In this document: positions 1 through 5,353 of the stretch, in pieces | Position numbering within the stretch: the first letter of the stretch is position 1 | How the letters are laid out: every line of letters begins with the position of its first letter | Assembly (NCBI GenBank): GCA_900555745.1 | Contig: USMH01000038.1 | Coordinates: forward strand, 1 to 7,822 | Direction: 5' to 3' | Source: an uncultured Collinsella sp. | GTDB lineage: Bacteria; Actinomycetota; Coriobacteriia; Coriobacteriales; Coriobacteriaceae | Length of the DNA stretch: 7,822 bases | Translations under genes and position numbers: made by a program | Notes under the pieces: model-generated | Databases searched by the model: none | What the model was told of the DNA's origin: nothing | Seen by the model: only the letters and a program-made list of their open reading frames with translations

Positions 1-90
1 AGTCGCCACGTGACGCTCGGCGGCCTTGGCACGGGCCTCGCGCTTGGGATTGGGCCTGCGGTTACGGTTCCTGTTGTCGACGTCTGCCAT
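1..90 (-). CDS. N-terminus of an unidentified basic protein (partial)
   Basis: An ATG at 88-90 opens a frame that runs off the left edge after 30 codons. It is preceded by AGAAAGGTGACC, which contains an AAGGTGA-type ribosome site 7-8 bases upstream. The visible residues begin MADVDNRNRNRRPNPK and are rich in Arg, Lys, Asn and Ala, with no hydrophobic stretch. This suggests a cytoplasmic start or a disordered basic tail, not a signal peptide. I do not recognise the family from 30 residues. It lies downstream of the Bax inhibitor gene on the same strand, but a strong terminator stands between them, so it is probably transcribed separately. Confidence 0.6.
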   Translation of the reverse strand, partial: MADVDNRNRNRRPNPKREARAKAAERHVAT

Positions 91-156
91 AAGTGGTCAC
101 CTTTCTCGGTCTCTGCCGCTATCGGCTTTTCCCATCCATGATACCCCGCCGTGCAC

Positions 157-185
157 AAAAAAGACGGCCCCGAAGGACCGCCTTT
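157..185 (-). terminator. Intrinsic terminator of the Bax inhibitor-1 gene
   Basis: On the minus strand an 8-bp stem GGCGGTCC/GGGCCGTC (two G-U pairs) closes a TTCG tetraloop and is followed directly by six T. It starts 47 bases after the stop codon of the Bax inhibitor gene. The A-run on the other side makes some bidirectional action possible, but no plus-strand gene ends here. Confidence 0.88.
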
Positions 186-231
186 CACATCGTTTTACCG
201 CGTCCGACAAGAAACGCTGCAATGCCCCGCG

Positions 232-927
232 CTAGTCGCGACGACCAAGGATGTTCAGGATGCGCAGGAACACGTTGATGATGTCCACGAACAGGTTGGA
301 TGCCATGAGCACGGCGTTGGGCAGCGTGGGCGGCACCGTCGTGGCCACATAGGTGTCGTAGCCAATAAAGCCGGCGAACACCACGATCACGATCAGGTCG
401 GTGATGGACTGCGAGACGCCCATAAACATCAGCACGATCTCGACCAGAATCGTGGCAAGCAGGATGCCAAAACCAATGCCGTACACACGCTGGAAGAACT
501 TGGGGAAGGTCACGCCCAGCGCACCAAAGACAAAGGTGATGGCGGCCGTGGCGATAAAGGCAGTGTTGATGGTGGGCAGGTCGTAATTGGCAAGGCCAAA
601 CGACGCGGTCAGGCCAAAGGTACTCGCAAAGATTACGTAGCCCACAAGGGACAGACCCACAGACTGCTTGCCCGCGGCGGCCGACATCATGACCATGCCG
701 ACGATGGTCAAAATAAACGAGCCAAAGACCAGCGGCAAGGCGGCGCCGCTCATCATCATGCGGGCAAACGCCATGGTGCTCGTAAAGTAAGCACCGGCAC
801 CCATGGCGCAAAAGCCCAAAAAGATCAGGGCAGACATGGCAAGGTTGTACGCACGCGGCGACATCTCCTTGGCACGGCTTGCGCCGGTCTCAATGGGGCC
901 GTTCTGATAACCCTGGATATCGTTCAT
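232..927 (-). CDS. Bax inhibitor-1 / YccA-YetJ family membrane protein
   Basis: This 231-residue integral membrane protein is about the usual size for the family (PF01027). After a polar 25-residue N-terminus I see seven hydrophobic segments, near residues 27-49, 62-82, 89-111, 118-139, 148-169, 174-195 and 205-225. The family signature is clear at the C-terminus: IGYDTY (188-193) and LFVDIINVFLRILNILG (212-228). Asp191 and Asp215 are 24 residues apart, the same spacing as the pH-sensing aspartate pair of Bacillus YetJ (Asp171/Asp195), which gates a calcium leak. Such a role is an inference here. The ATG has AAAGGA about 8 bases upstream. The gene is monocistronic by appearance, with its own terminator at 157-185 and a possible TACAAT -10 box at 983-988. 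Confidence 0.93.
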   Translation of the reverse strand: MNDIQGYQNGPIETGASRAKEMSPRAYNLAMSALIFLGFCAMGAGAYFTSTMAFARMMMSGAALPLVFGSFILTIVGMVMMSAAAGKQSVGLSLVGYVIFASTFGLTASFGLANYDLPTINTAFIATAAITFVFGALGVTFPKFFQRVYGIGFGILLATILVEIVLMFMGVSQSITDLIVIVVFAGFIGYDTYVATTVPPTLPNAVLMASNLFVDIINVFLRILNILGRRD

Positions 928-982
928 AATATCGTCCTTTCAAAAGCGCCGCGACAGCGCCGTAGGTGACAAGATTCCTGCC

Positions 983-988
983 ATTGTA
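983..988 (-). promoter_or_regulatory. Candidate -10 box for the Bax inhibitor gene
   Basis: On the minus strand TACAAT (5 of 6 to TATAAT) lies 56 bases upstream of the Bax inhibitor start, just past the stop of the preceding gene. I see no good -35 hexamer 16-18 bases further up, so this is a weak call. Confidence 0.3.
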
Positions 989-1006
989 CCCGAATGCCGC
1001 GCGCTC

Positions 1007-1345
1007 TTACCTGCGACGCCCGCTCTCGAGCGTACGGTCGAATGCCCACACCCACCAACGCATCAGATGGGCCTGCGAGCCATCCGGTCGCTCGCGCGCC
1101 TGTTCTTCCAGATACAGTTCGGTCGCATGCCCACCAAAACGAACCTTATAGGTTGCCGTACGAATGCCGTGAACCGTTAGGCCAAAACCGGTGGATGAGA
1201 CAATCTCGTCGATCGTAAAACAGCGACCGTCGACCCAGCAGACGGTAACCGGCACGACTTGTCCGCCCGCGAGGATGCGGGCCACGACGTCCACATACTG
1301 CTTGTGCACGCGTCGAGTTTTACCATCTGTCTGTCGATATTCCAT
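1007..1345 (-). CDS. Small conserved beta-rich protein of unknown function
   Basis: The frame encodes 112 residues from the ATG at 1343-1345. The core VPVTVCWVDGRCFTIDEIV (31-49), then TATYKVRFGGHATELYLEE (63-81), and an aromatic end RWWVWAF (96-102) look like a run of beta strands. I recall small uncharacterised proteins of Firmicutes and Coriobacteriia with the same W-DGR-x-IDxV / YxVRxGG / W order, but cannot name a Pfam family with certainty. No signal peptide or membrane segment is visible. The start is doubtful: AGGAGG (1347-1352) ends one base before this ATG, which is too close, while the in-frame ATG at 1364-1366 (seven residues longer) has no ribosome site. The gene is transcribed toward the Bax inhibitor gene and divergently from the phosphate permease. 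Confidence 0.7.
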   Translation of the reverse strand: MEYRQTDGKTRRVHKQYVDVVARILAGGQVVPVTVCWVDGRCFTIDEIVSSTGFGLTVHGIRTATYKVRFGGHATELYLEEQARERPDGSQAHLMRWWVWAFDRTLESGRRR

Positions 1346-1374
1346 GCCTCCTATTATCGAACGCATGTTTGCAT

Positions 1375-1380
1375 ATTGTA
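1375..1380 (-). promoter_or_regulatory. Candidate -10 box for the small beta-rich protein gene
   Basis: TACAAT on the minus strand lies 29 bases upstream of the chosen ATG. No convincing -35 hexamer is seen at 16-18 bases, so confidence is low. If it is used, the transcript would start near 1368, leaving the ATG at 1366 almost leaderless and favouring the ATG at 1345. Confidence 0.25.
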
Positions 1381-1420
1381 AAGCGAACAGGCTGTGGTTT
1401 TGGGATGTTGGGGCGCGCAC

Positions 1421-1593
1421 GTGTCCTCATGGCGTGCTAGCAAAAAGAACACCCGCGGTCAACAGGGCTAATATTCAATTTTAGTGCCAAAAAGTTCACT
1501 TCTCCCATCAGAACTCGGTAAAGAGACCCGCAGGAGGTGATACGATTTATCATGTTTTTGTAACGTGTCTGCAAACTTCGAGAAAGCCCATAT
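1421..1593. other. Divergent intergenic region and phosphate permease leader
   Basis: This AT-richer stretch separates the minus-strand small protein gene from the plus-strand permease. On the plus strand TTCACT (1495-1500) and TAAAGA (1519-1524), 18 bases apart, could form a weak promoter. An inverted repeat AGTTC (1493-1497) / GAACT (1511-1515) overlaps that region and could be an operator. A near-perfect Shine-Dalgarno AGGAGGTGA (1532-1540) is followed by ATG TTT TTG TAA (1552-1563), a three-codon ORF in the permease frame. None of these elements is firmly established. Confidence 0.35.
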
Positions 1594-2643
1594 ATGGACG
1601 TAACGTTCTCAACCTTCCTCGGCCAAATTGTGTCGAACCCAGTCCTTGCCGTCACCGTGATCCTCGCGTTGGGTGCCATCTTCGTCAATGGATGGACCGA
1701 CGCGCCCAACGCCATCGCGACCTGCGTCACTACGCGTTGCATGCCCGCCCGCGCCGCCATTCTCATGAGCGCCGCATTCAACTTCCTCGGCGTGCTCATC
1801 ATGACGCACTTTAACGCGAGCGTCGCCAACACCATCTCACATATCGTCGACTTTGGCGGAAACAGCACCATGGCGCTCGCCTGCCTATGCGCGGCGCTGT
1901 TCTCCATCGTCGTCTACGGCGCCACAGCGTCGCGTTTTGGCATCCCCACCTCGCAAAGCCACAGCCTTATCGCCGGCCTGACCGGTGCCGCCATCGCCCT
2001 CGGCGGTGCGAGCAGCGTCAACGTCCACGAGTGGATGAAGGTCATCTACGGCCTGGCGCTCTCCATCGGCCTGGGCTTTGTCATGGGCTGGGTCCTGTGC
2101 AAGCTCGTCTCGATTCTTTTCGCCGCCGCCAACAGGCGACGTGCCAATGTCTTCTTTAAATACGCTCAGATCGCGAGCGCTGCGGCCATGAGCTTTATGC
2201 ACGGCGCGCAGGATGGACAGAAGTTCATCGGCGTGCTCTTTTTAGGCGTGGCCTTTGCCAGCGGCCAGACGAGCGTCGGCGATGCAGGCATCCCCATCTG
2301 GATTATGCTGCTGTGCTCGGCCACTATGGGTATCGGCACCAGCGTGGGCGGCGAGCGCATCATCAAGTCCGTCGGCCAGAGCATGGTTAAGCTCGAGAAG
2401 TATCAGGGCTTCTCCGCCGACCTCGCGGGCGCCGCGAACCTGCTACTTGCCACCCTTACCGGCATCCCCGTGTCCTCCACGCACATCAAAACCTGCGCCA
2501 TTATGGGTGTCGGTGCCGTCAAGCGCCTCTCGGCCATCAATTTCGGCGTCGTCAAGGACATGATGTTCACCTGGTTCTTCACCTTCCCTGCCTGCGGACT
2601 CATCAGCTTTGTCATGGCCAAGTTGTTCATGATGTTCCTCTAG
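1594..2643 (+). CDS. PiT-family low-affinity inorganic phosphate permease
   Basis: This 349-residue polytopic membrane protein is the shorter bacterial form of the PiT family (PF01384), which imports phosphate with protons or sodium. The internal duplication typical of the family is visible. Repeat one carries NGWTDAPNAIATCVTTR (32-48) and GIPTSQSH (116-123). Repeat two carries FMHGAQDGQKFIG (201-213) and GIPVSSTH (290-297). The membrane-buried aspartates of both signatures are present (Asp36, Asp207), but the Asn usually before each is Thr35 and Gln206. The ATG at 1594 is the only sensible in-frame start after a TAA at 1561; its ribosome site is the weak GAGAAAG at 1580-1586. The DUF47 gene follows after 66 bases, the standard PiT partner arrangement. 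Confidence 0.94.
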   Translation: MDVTFSTFLGQIVSNPVLAVTVILALGAIFVNGWTDAPNAIATCVTTRCMPARAAILMSAAFNFLGVLIMTHFNASVANTISHIVDFGGNSTMALACLCAALFSIVVYGATASRFGIPTSQSHSLIAGLTGAAIALGGASSVNVHEWMKVIYGLALSIGLGFVMGWVLCKLVSILFAAANRRRANVFFKYAQIASAAAMSFMHGAQDGQKFIGVLFLGVAFASGQTSVGDAGIPIWIMLLCSATMGIGTSVGGERIIKSVGQSMVKLEKYQGFSADLAGAANLLLATLTGIPVSSTHIKTCAIMGVGAVKRLSAINFGVVKDMMFTWFFTFPACGLISFVMAKLFMMFL

Positions 2644-2709
2644 TCAAACCGAACGTCCATCCGGACTGCATTACCTCGCCCGCCCATCTTCACCTCGAAA
2701 GGACCACTC

Positions 2710-3333
2710 ATGGCAAAGAAACCCGATTCGTTCTACTTTGACAACTACGTCGCCTGCGCCGACCTCGCCGTCCAGGCCGCAGAGCTGCTCACCAAGATTT
2801 TTGAGAACTTTGACCCCGCGCAGATCCACGACATGCTCGATAAGATGCATGCGATTGAGCATGCGGCAGACAAGAAGCACCACGAGCTCGAAGACGCCCT
2901 GCTCACCGCTTTTATCACCCCGCTCGAGCGCGAGGATCTGGATCTGATGAGCTGCTCACTCGACACCGTGCTCGACCGCATCGAGGGCGTCGTGCAGCGC
3001 GTCTACTTCACCAACATTCAGGGCATCCATCCCGACGCCATCGTGATCGCCCACAAGGTGACCGACGCCTGCCGCGCCATGAAGGACCTGATGGTCGAGC
3101 TGCCCAACTACCGCAAGTCCAAGACCCTGCGCGAGCTGGTCATCCAGATCAACACCATCGAGTCCGAGGCCGATGAGCTCTACATCAACGCCATGCGCAA
3201 CCTGCACGTTAACGGCAAGGACCCGCTCGAGGTCATCGCTTGGCGTGACGTGTACGCCTTCCTGGAGTACTGCGCCGACTGCTGCGAGAATGTGGCCGAT
3301 GTCGTGGATTCGATTGTCATGAAGAACAGTTAA
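2710..3333 (+). CDS. DUF47 (PhoU-like) protein, partner of the PiT permease
   Basis: At 207 residues this is full length for the DUF47/PhoU-like family (PF01865, TIGR00153), all-helical cytoplasmic proteins encoded next to PiT permeases and thought to control their activity. Acidic ExxxD-type metal-binding patterns characteristic of PhoU folds are visible: Glu50/Asp54 in IEHAAD, IESEADELY (150-158), and the C-terminal EYCADCCENVADVVDSIV (186-203), where Glu186/Asp190 and Glu193/Asp197 repeat the pattern. The ITPLEREDL segment (69-77) is also family-typical. The ATG has GAAAGGA 8 bases upstream. It is almost certainly cotranscribed with the permease. A large palindromic element begins five bases after the stop codon. 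Confidence 0.93.
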   Translation: MAKKPDSFYFDNYVACADLAVQAAELLTKIFENFDPAQIHDMLDKMHAIEHAADKKHHELEDALLTAFITPLEREDLDLMSCSLDTVLDRIEGVVQRVYFTNIQGIHPDAIVIAHKVTDACRAMKDLMVELPNYRKSKTLRELVIQINTIESEADELYINAMRNLHVNGKDPLEVIAWRDVYAFLEYCADCCENVADVVDSIVMKNS

Positions 3334-3338
3334 TTGGG

Positions 3339-3446
3339 GGTACGTGTCCCGGCGGCGAAGGGCCGGCACCTGTTTGCTTTCTCACTCCGGCTGCATGGCA
3401 GAGTCGTTCGAAAGTAAACAGGTGCCGGCCCTTCGCCTTACGTACC
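3339..3446. repeat. Large imperfect palindrome (long hairpin element)
   Basis: Arms 3354-3381 and 3410-3437 are inverted copies matching at 27 of 28 positions (single T/C difference). They carry the core GGGCCGGCACCTG / CAGGTGCCGGCCC. Outside these, GGTACGT (3339-3345) pairs with ACGTACC (3440-3446) across unequal internal bulges (8 and 2 bases). The 28-base loop can fold again through CTGC (3391-3394) / GCAG (3398-3401). No T-run follows either arm, so it is not a typical intrinsic terminator. It could still end or stabilise the phosphate transcript, or be a small palindromic mobile repeat. The inverted repeat itself is read directly from the bases; its role is unknown. Confidence 0.85.
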
Positions 3447-3613
3447 ACCATTGGGAACTTTGGCTGATACTTTGAAAGCGATGGGGCTTTTGTTGGCGGG
3501 GCCTTTGGACCCGATTGGGAACTTTGGGACCGCCTTAAACGTTTGGGTGGATGGGGCTTTGGGTACCCTTTGTTTTACTTTGGATTGATTCGTTGAATTT
3601 GGAGGTCTTGGTT
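3447..3613. repeat. T/G-rich region with degenerate direct repeats upstream of the nitroreductase gene
   Basis: The 14-mer ATTGGGAACTTTGG occurs at 3450-3463 and 3514-3527, and GATGGGGCTTT at 3480-3490 and 3550-3560, in the same order. The region therefore reads as an old duplication of a unit of about 64-70 bases. TTTGG recurs at 3504, 3523, 3542, 3558, 3579 and 3598, mostly 19-21 bases apart. A palindrome GGGTACCC lies at 3561-3568. I could not identify a convincing promoter, although one must exist here or upstream for the nitroreductase gene. GGAGG at 3601-3605 is that gene's ribosome site. Confidence 0.6.
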
Positions 3614-4144
3614 GTGAGTTATTTGGATCTGGCTCGTGGTCGGTATTCTTGTCGTTCGTTTGAGGACCGTTCTGTTGAGCAGGCTGTGGTGGATGCCATT
3701 GTTGAGGCTGGGCGTATTGCTCCTTCTGCTTGTAATAATCATCCAACCCGTGTGATGGTGTTGGATACGCCTGAGCTTCTGGAGAAGGCTGCTGCTTGTC
3801 AGCCTCGGTTTGCTCGTGATGGGTCTATCTTTGGGGCTCCGCTTGTTTTCCTTATTTGCAGCGTTACCGATGATGCCTGGGTGCGCCCGTATGACCAGAT
3901 GAATTCCAGTGAAATCGATACGTCCATCGTATGTGATCAGATGATGATGGAGGCCACCGAACAGGGCCTGGGAACGTGCTGGGTATGCCATTTTAAGCCT
4001 GAGGTGGCACAAGAGCAGTTCAATCTGTCCAAGGGCGTCTATCCCTATCACATGCTCGTCTGTGGCTATCCCGCCGACCACATCGCCGATCCCGAGCATC
4101 GCGAGGCCCGCACCATTCCCCTCTCCGACTTCCTCCTCAAGTAG
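3614..4144 (+). CDS. Nitroreductase-family FMN oxidoreductase
   Basis: From the GTG at 3614 the product is 176 residues, the usual size for the compact nitroreductase fold (PF00881): FMN-dependent, cytoplasmic, reducing nitro compounds, quinones or similar substrates with NAD(P)H. Signs are the N-terminal R10-YSC-R14-SF phosphate-binding pattern, IAPSACNNHP (35-44), the mid-protein GAPLVFLIC (74-82), and GLGTCWVCHF (118-127) with the late VCGYP (149-153). The GTG was chosen because GGAGG (3601-3605) sits 8 bases upstream; the ATG at 3551 would add 21 hydrophobic residues without a ribosome site. The substrate cannot be predicted. By hand count the first 83 codons end about 49 times in T and 5 in C, the rest about 20 and 42, an abrupt change near 3860. 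An intrinsic terminator follows at 4193. Confidence 0.9.
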   Translation: MSYLDLARGRYSCRSFEDRSVEQAVVDAIVEAGRIAPSACNNHPTRVMVLDTPELLEKAAACQPRFARDGSIFGAPLVFLICSVTDDAWVRPYDQMNSSEIDTSIVCDQMMMEATEQGLGTCWVCHFKPEVAQEQFNLSKGVYPYHMLVCGYPADHIADPEHREARTIPLSDFLLK

Positions 4145-4192
4145 ATTTTTGGGACATGCCTTAAAACCTACCCTTGACCGCTCACCCGTTCG

Positions 4193-4229
4193 CCGAATTC
4201 TGCGCCACTATGTGCAGGGTTCGGTTTTT
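4193..4229 (+). terminator. Intrinsic terminator of the nitroreductase gene
   Basis: The stem 4193-4205 / 4212-4224 has 13 pairs, including three G-U (CCGAATTCTGCGC against GTGCAGGGTTCGG). It encloses a 6-base loop and is followed by TTTTTA. It lies 48 bases after the nitroreductase stop and faces the minus-strand terminator at 4254-4284. Confidence 0.82.
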
Positions 4230-4253
4230 ATGTTACGCACCCCGGCACAGTCA

Positions 4254-4284
4254 TAAAAAAGGACCCGCAAGATGCGGGTCCTTT
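4254..4284 (-). terminator. Intrinsic terminator of the division gene cluster
   Basis: A perfect 9-bp stem GGACCCGCA/TGCGGGTCC (4261-4269 with 4273-4281) has a 3-base loop. Read on the minus strand it is followed by six T, 26 bases past the divIVA stop. Three T on the other side may give weak stopping of plus-strand transcripts as a back-up. Confidence 0.92.
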
Positions 4285-4310
4285 CTAGGCACTAAATTGT
4301 AGGCCGAATG

Positions 4311-4988
4311 TTAGTCCAGGTCGTCAGCGGCAAAGTTGTCGATCGGGGCGAAGGGGTCGGCCACGGGGACAACCGGATCAGCGACAGGCAGCGGCTCGGC
4401 GGCGGGAACGGTCACTGCAGGAGAAGCCGCAGAACCGACCGGCGTGGAGGCCATAAGGTCGGACGGGAAGGAATTCTGGGCATCGTCCATGAAATGCTGG
4501 ATGAGCTTGAGGTACTCGGCCTTGAACTCCTCACGGGAAGCCTTCAGACGGTCAATCTCCTCGAGCTCGGCCTGCTTCTCGGTCAGGGCCTGACGGATGA
4601 CCTCGCGGGCCTTGGCGTCGGCTTCGTTGCGGATGCGCTCAGCGTTCTCGTTGGCATCGTTGACGATGCCCTCGGCGGTCTGCTGGGCAGCGATCAGCGC
4701 AGCGGAGATCTGGCGCTCCTGAGCGGAGAAGTCGGGTGCGGGAGCGGCCACAGGAGCGGCGGGAACGGCCTGAGCGGCAGCGTCCTGAGCCTGGGCAAGC
4801 TGAGCCTGCGTGTCGGCAAGCTGCTGCTCGGTGGCAGTCAGACGACCCTTAAGATCGACAATCTTGGCAAGCATAGCGTCAACCTCGGAGGACAGCGTCT
4901 CCAAAAAGACGTCGACCTCGGCGGGATCATAGCCGCGCTTGGCCTCAGAGAAAGTCTGAGCCTGGATGTCAGCAGGGGTAATAGCCAT
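4311..4988 (-). CDS. divIVA: DivIVA-family cell pole/septum coiled-coil protein
   Basis: The 225-residue protein opens with the DivIVA lipid-binding domain: ITPADIQAQTFSEAKRGYDPAEVDVFL (3-29), with the family's KRGYD-x-EVD-x-FL pattern. Hydrophobic heptads follow to about residue 70. An Ala/Pro linker (71-86), a second coiled-coil segment (about 90-170) and a disordered Pro/Ala/Val/acidic tail ending DDLD complete it. DivIVA binds negatively curved membrane at septa and poles and recruits division or growth proteins; in Actinobacteria (Wag31) it directs polar growth. Which role applies here cannot be told. The ATG has AAAGGAGAA 9-10 bases upstream. It is the last gene of the yggS-sepF-yggT-divIVA cluster, 62 bases after yggT, and ends at a strong terminator. 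Confidence 0.94.
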   Translation of the reverse strand: MAITPADIQAQTFSEAKRGYDPAEVDVFLETLSSEVDAMLAKIVDLKGRLTATEQQLADTQAQLAQAQDAAAQAVPAAPVAAPAPDFSAQERQISAALIAAQQTAEGIVNDANENAERIRNEADAKAREVIRQALTEKQAELEEIDRLKASREEFKAEYLKLIQHFMDDAQNSFPSDLMASTPVGSAASPAVTVPAAEPLPVADPVVPVADPFAPIDNFAADDLD

Positions 4989-5050
4989 AACAAGTTCTCC
5001 TTTATCATCGCCTTGGCGCCGGGCGCCCGACGTAAGTTACTAAGCCAGTT

Positions 5051-5332
5051 CTATACGAGTATACCTATAAGAAGCTGCAGAATCAGCCTCTGCACCAACT
5101 GCAACGCAATAATCGCAACGACCGGCGAAAAATCAACGCCGCCCATCGGCGGAATAAACCGACGAAACAGGTTGAGCCACGGACCGCAGACGCTATCGAG
5201 CACCGCGGCGATATCCTGCAGCAGGCCGCCCTGCTTCATGGGAATCCACGTCATAAAGCAATAGACCACGATGAGCGTGGAATAGAAGTTGAACAGCGTG
5301 TTTACCAGCTGGACAATGGTGTAGATGTTGAT
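5051..5332 (-). CDS. yggT: YggT/YlmG-family small membrane protein, start codon uncertain
   Basis: The frame encodes a small two-helix membrane protein of the YggT family (PF02325), usually 80-100 residues and encoded beside sepF. Signs are a first helix IYTIVQLVNTLFNFYSTLIV leading to the YCFMTWIP motif, then the hallmark NLFRRFIPPMGGVDFSPVVA and a C-terminal helix. YlmG homologues affect division and membrane organisation. The start is the puzzle: between the sepF stop (5354-5356, same frame) and a GTG at 5269 in the middle of helix one there is no ATG, GTG or TTG in frame. A good ribosome site AGGAG (5339-5343) stands 6 bases before an ATC at 5330-5332, giving 93 residues, and just before an ATT at 5336-5338. 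I used the ATC; a sequencing substitution is the alternative. Confidence 0.8.
   Translation of the reverse strand: MNIYTIVQLVNTLFNFYSTLIVVYCFMTWIPMKQGGLLQDIAAVLDSVCGPWLNLFRRFIPPMGGVDFSPVVAIIALQLVQRLILQLLIGILV
5058..5063 (-). promoter_or_regulatory. Possible internal -10 box ahead of divIVA
   Basis: TATACT on the minus strand lies within the last codons of yggT, about 70 bases upstream of divIVA. The hexamer 17 bases above it, CTGATT, matches TTGACA at only 3 of 6 positions. A GC-rich palindrome (GGGCGCCC at 5021-5028) lies in the would-be leader. An extra promoter for divIVA is plausible but weakly supported. Confidence 0.28.
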
Positions 5333-5353
5333 GAGAATCTCCTCGTCTTGGGT

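Noticed and set aside
151..969. 272-codon plus-strand ORF, very rich in His, Gly, Lys and Asp
   Set aside because: It is antisense to the Bax inhibitor gene, whose signature motifs and ribosome site are clear; the odd composition reflects reading hydrophobic codons backwards.
1493..1515. Pho-box (PhoP/PhoB site) upstream of the phosphate permease
   Set aside because: A single GTTCACT-like unit is present without the second direct repeat that such boxes require; kept only as a possible operator in the intergenic entry.
3339..3446. Palindrome as terminal inverted repeats of an insertion sequence
   Set aside because: Only 28 bases lie between the arms and there is no transposase; at most a non-autonomous repeat.
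3447..3613. CRISPR-like array
   Set aside because: Repeats are few (two copies), unequal in spacing and degenerate, and no cas gene is nearby.
3438..3746. 102-codon minus-strand ORF rich in Lys, Pro, Gln and Ser
   Set aside because: It overlaps the nitroreductase start, is low-complexity from the T/G-rich repeats, and has no good ribosome site.
4308..5264. 318-codon plus-strand ORF opposite divIVA and yggT
   Set aside because: It spans two well-recognised minus-strand genes and a terminator side, has no ribosome site and resembles no protein family.
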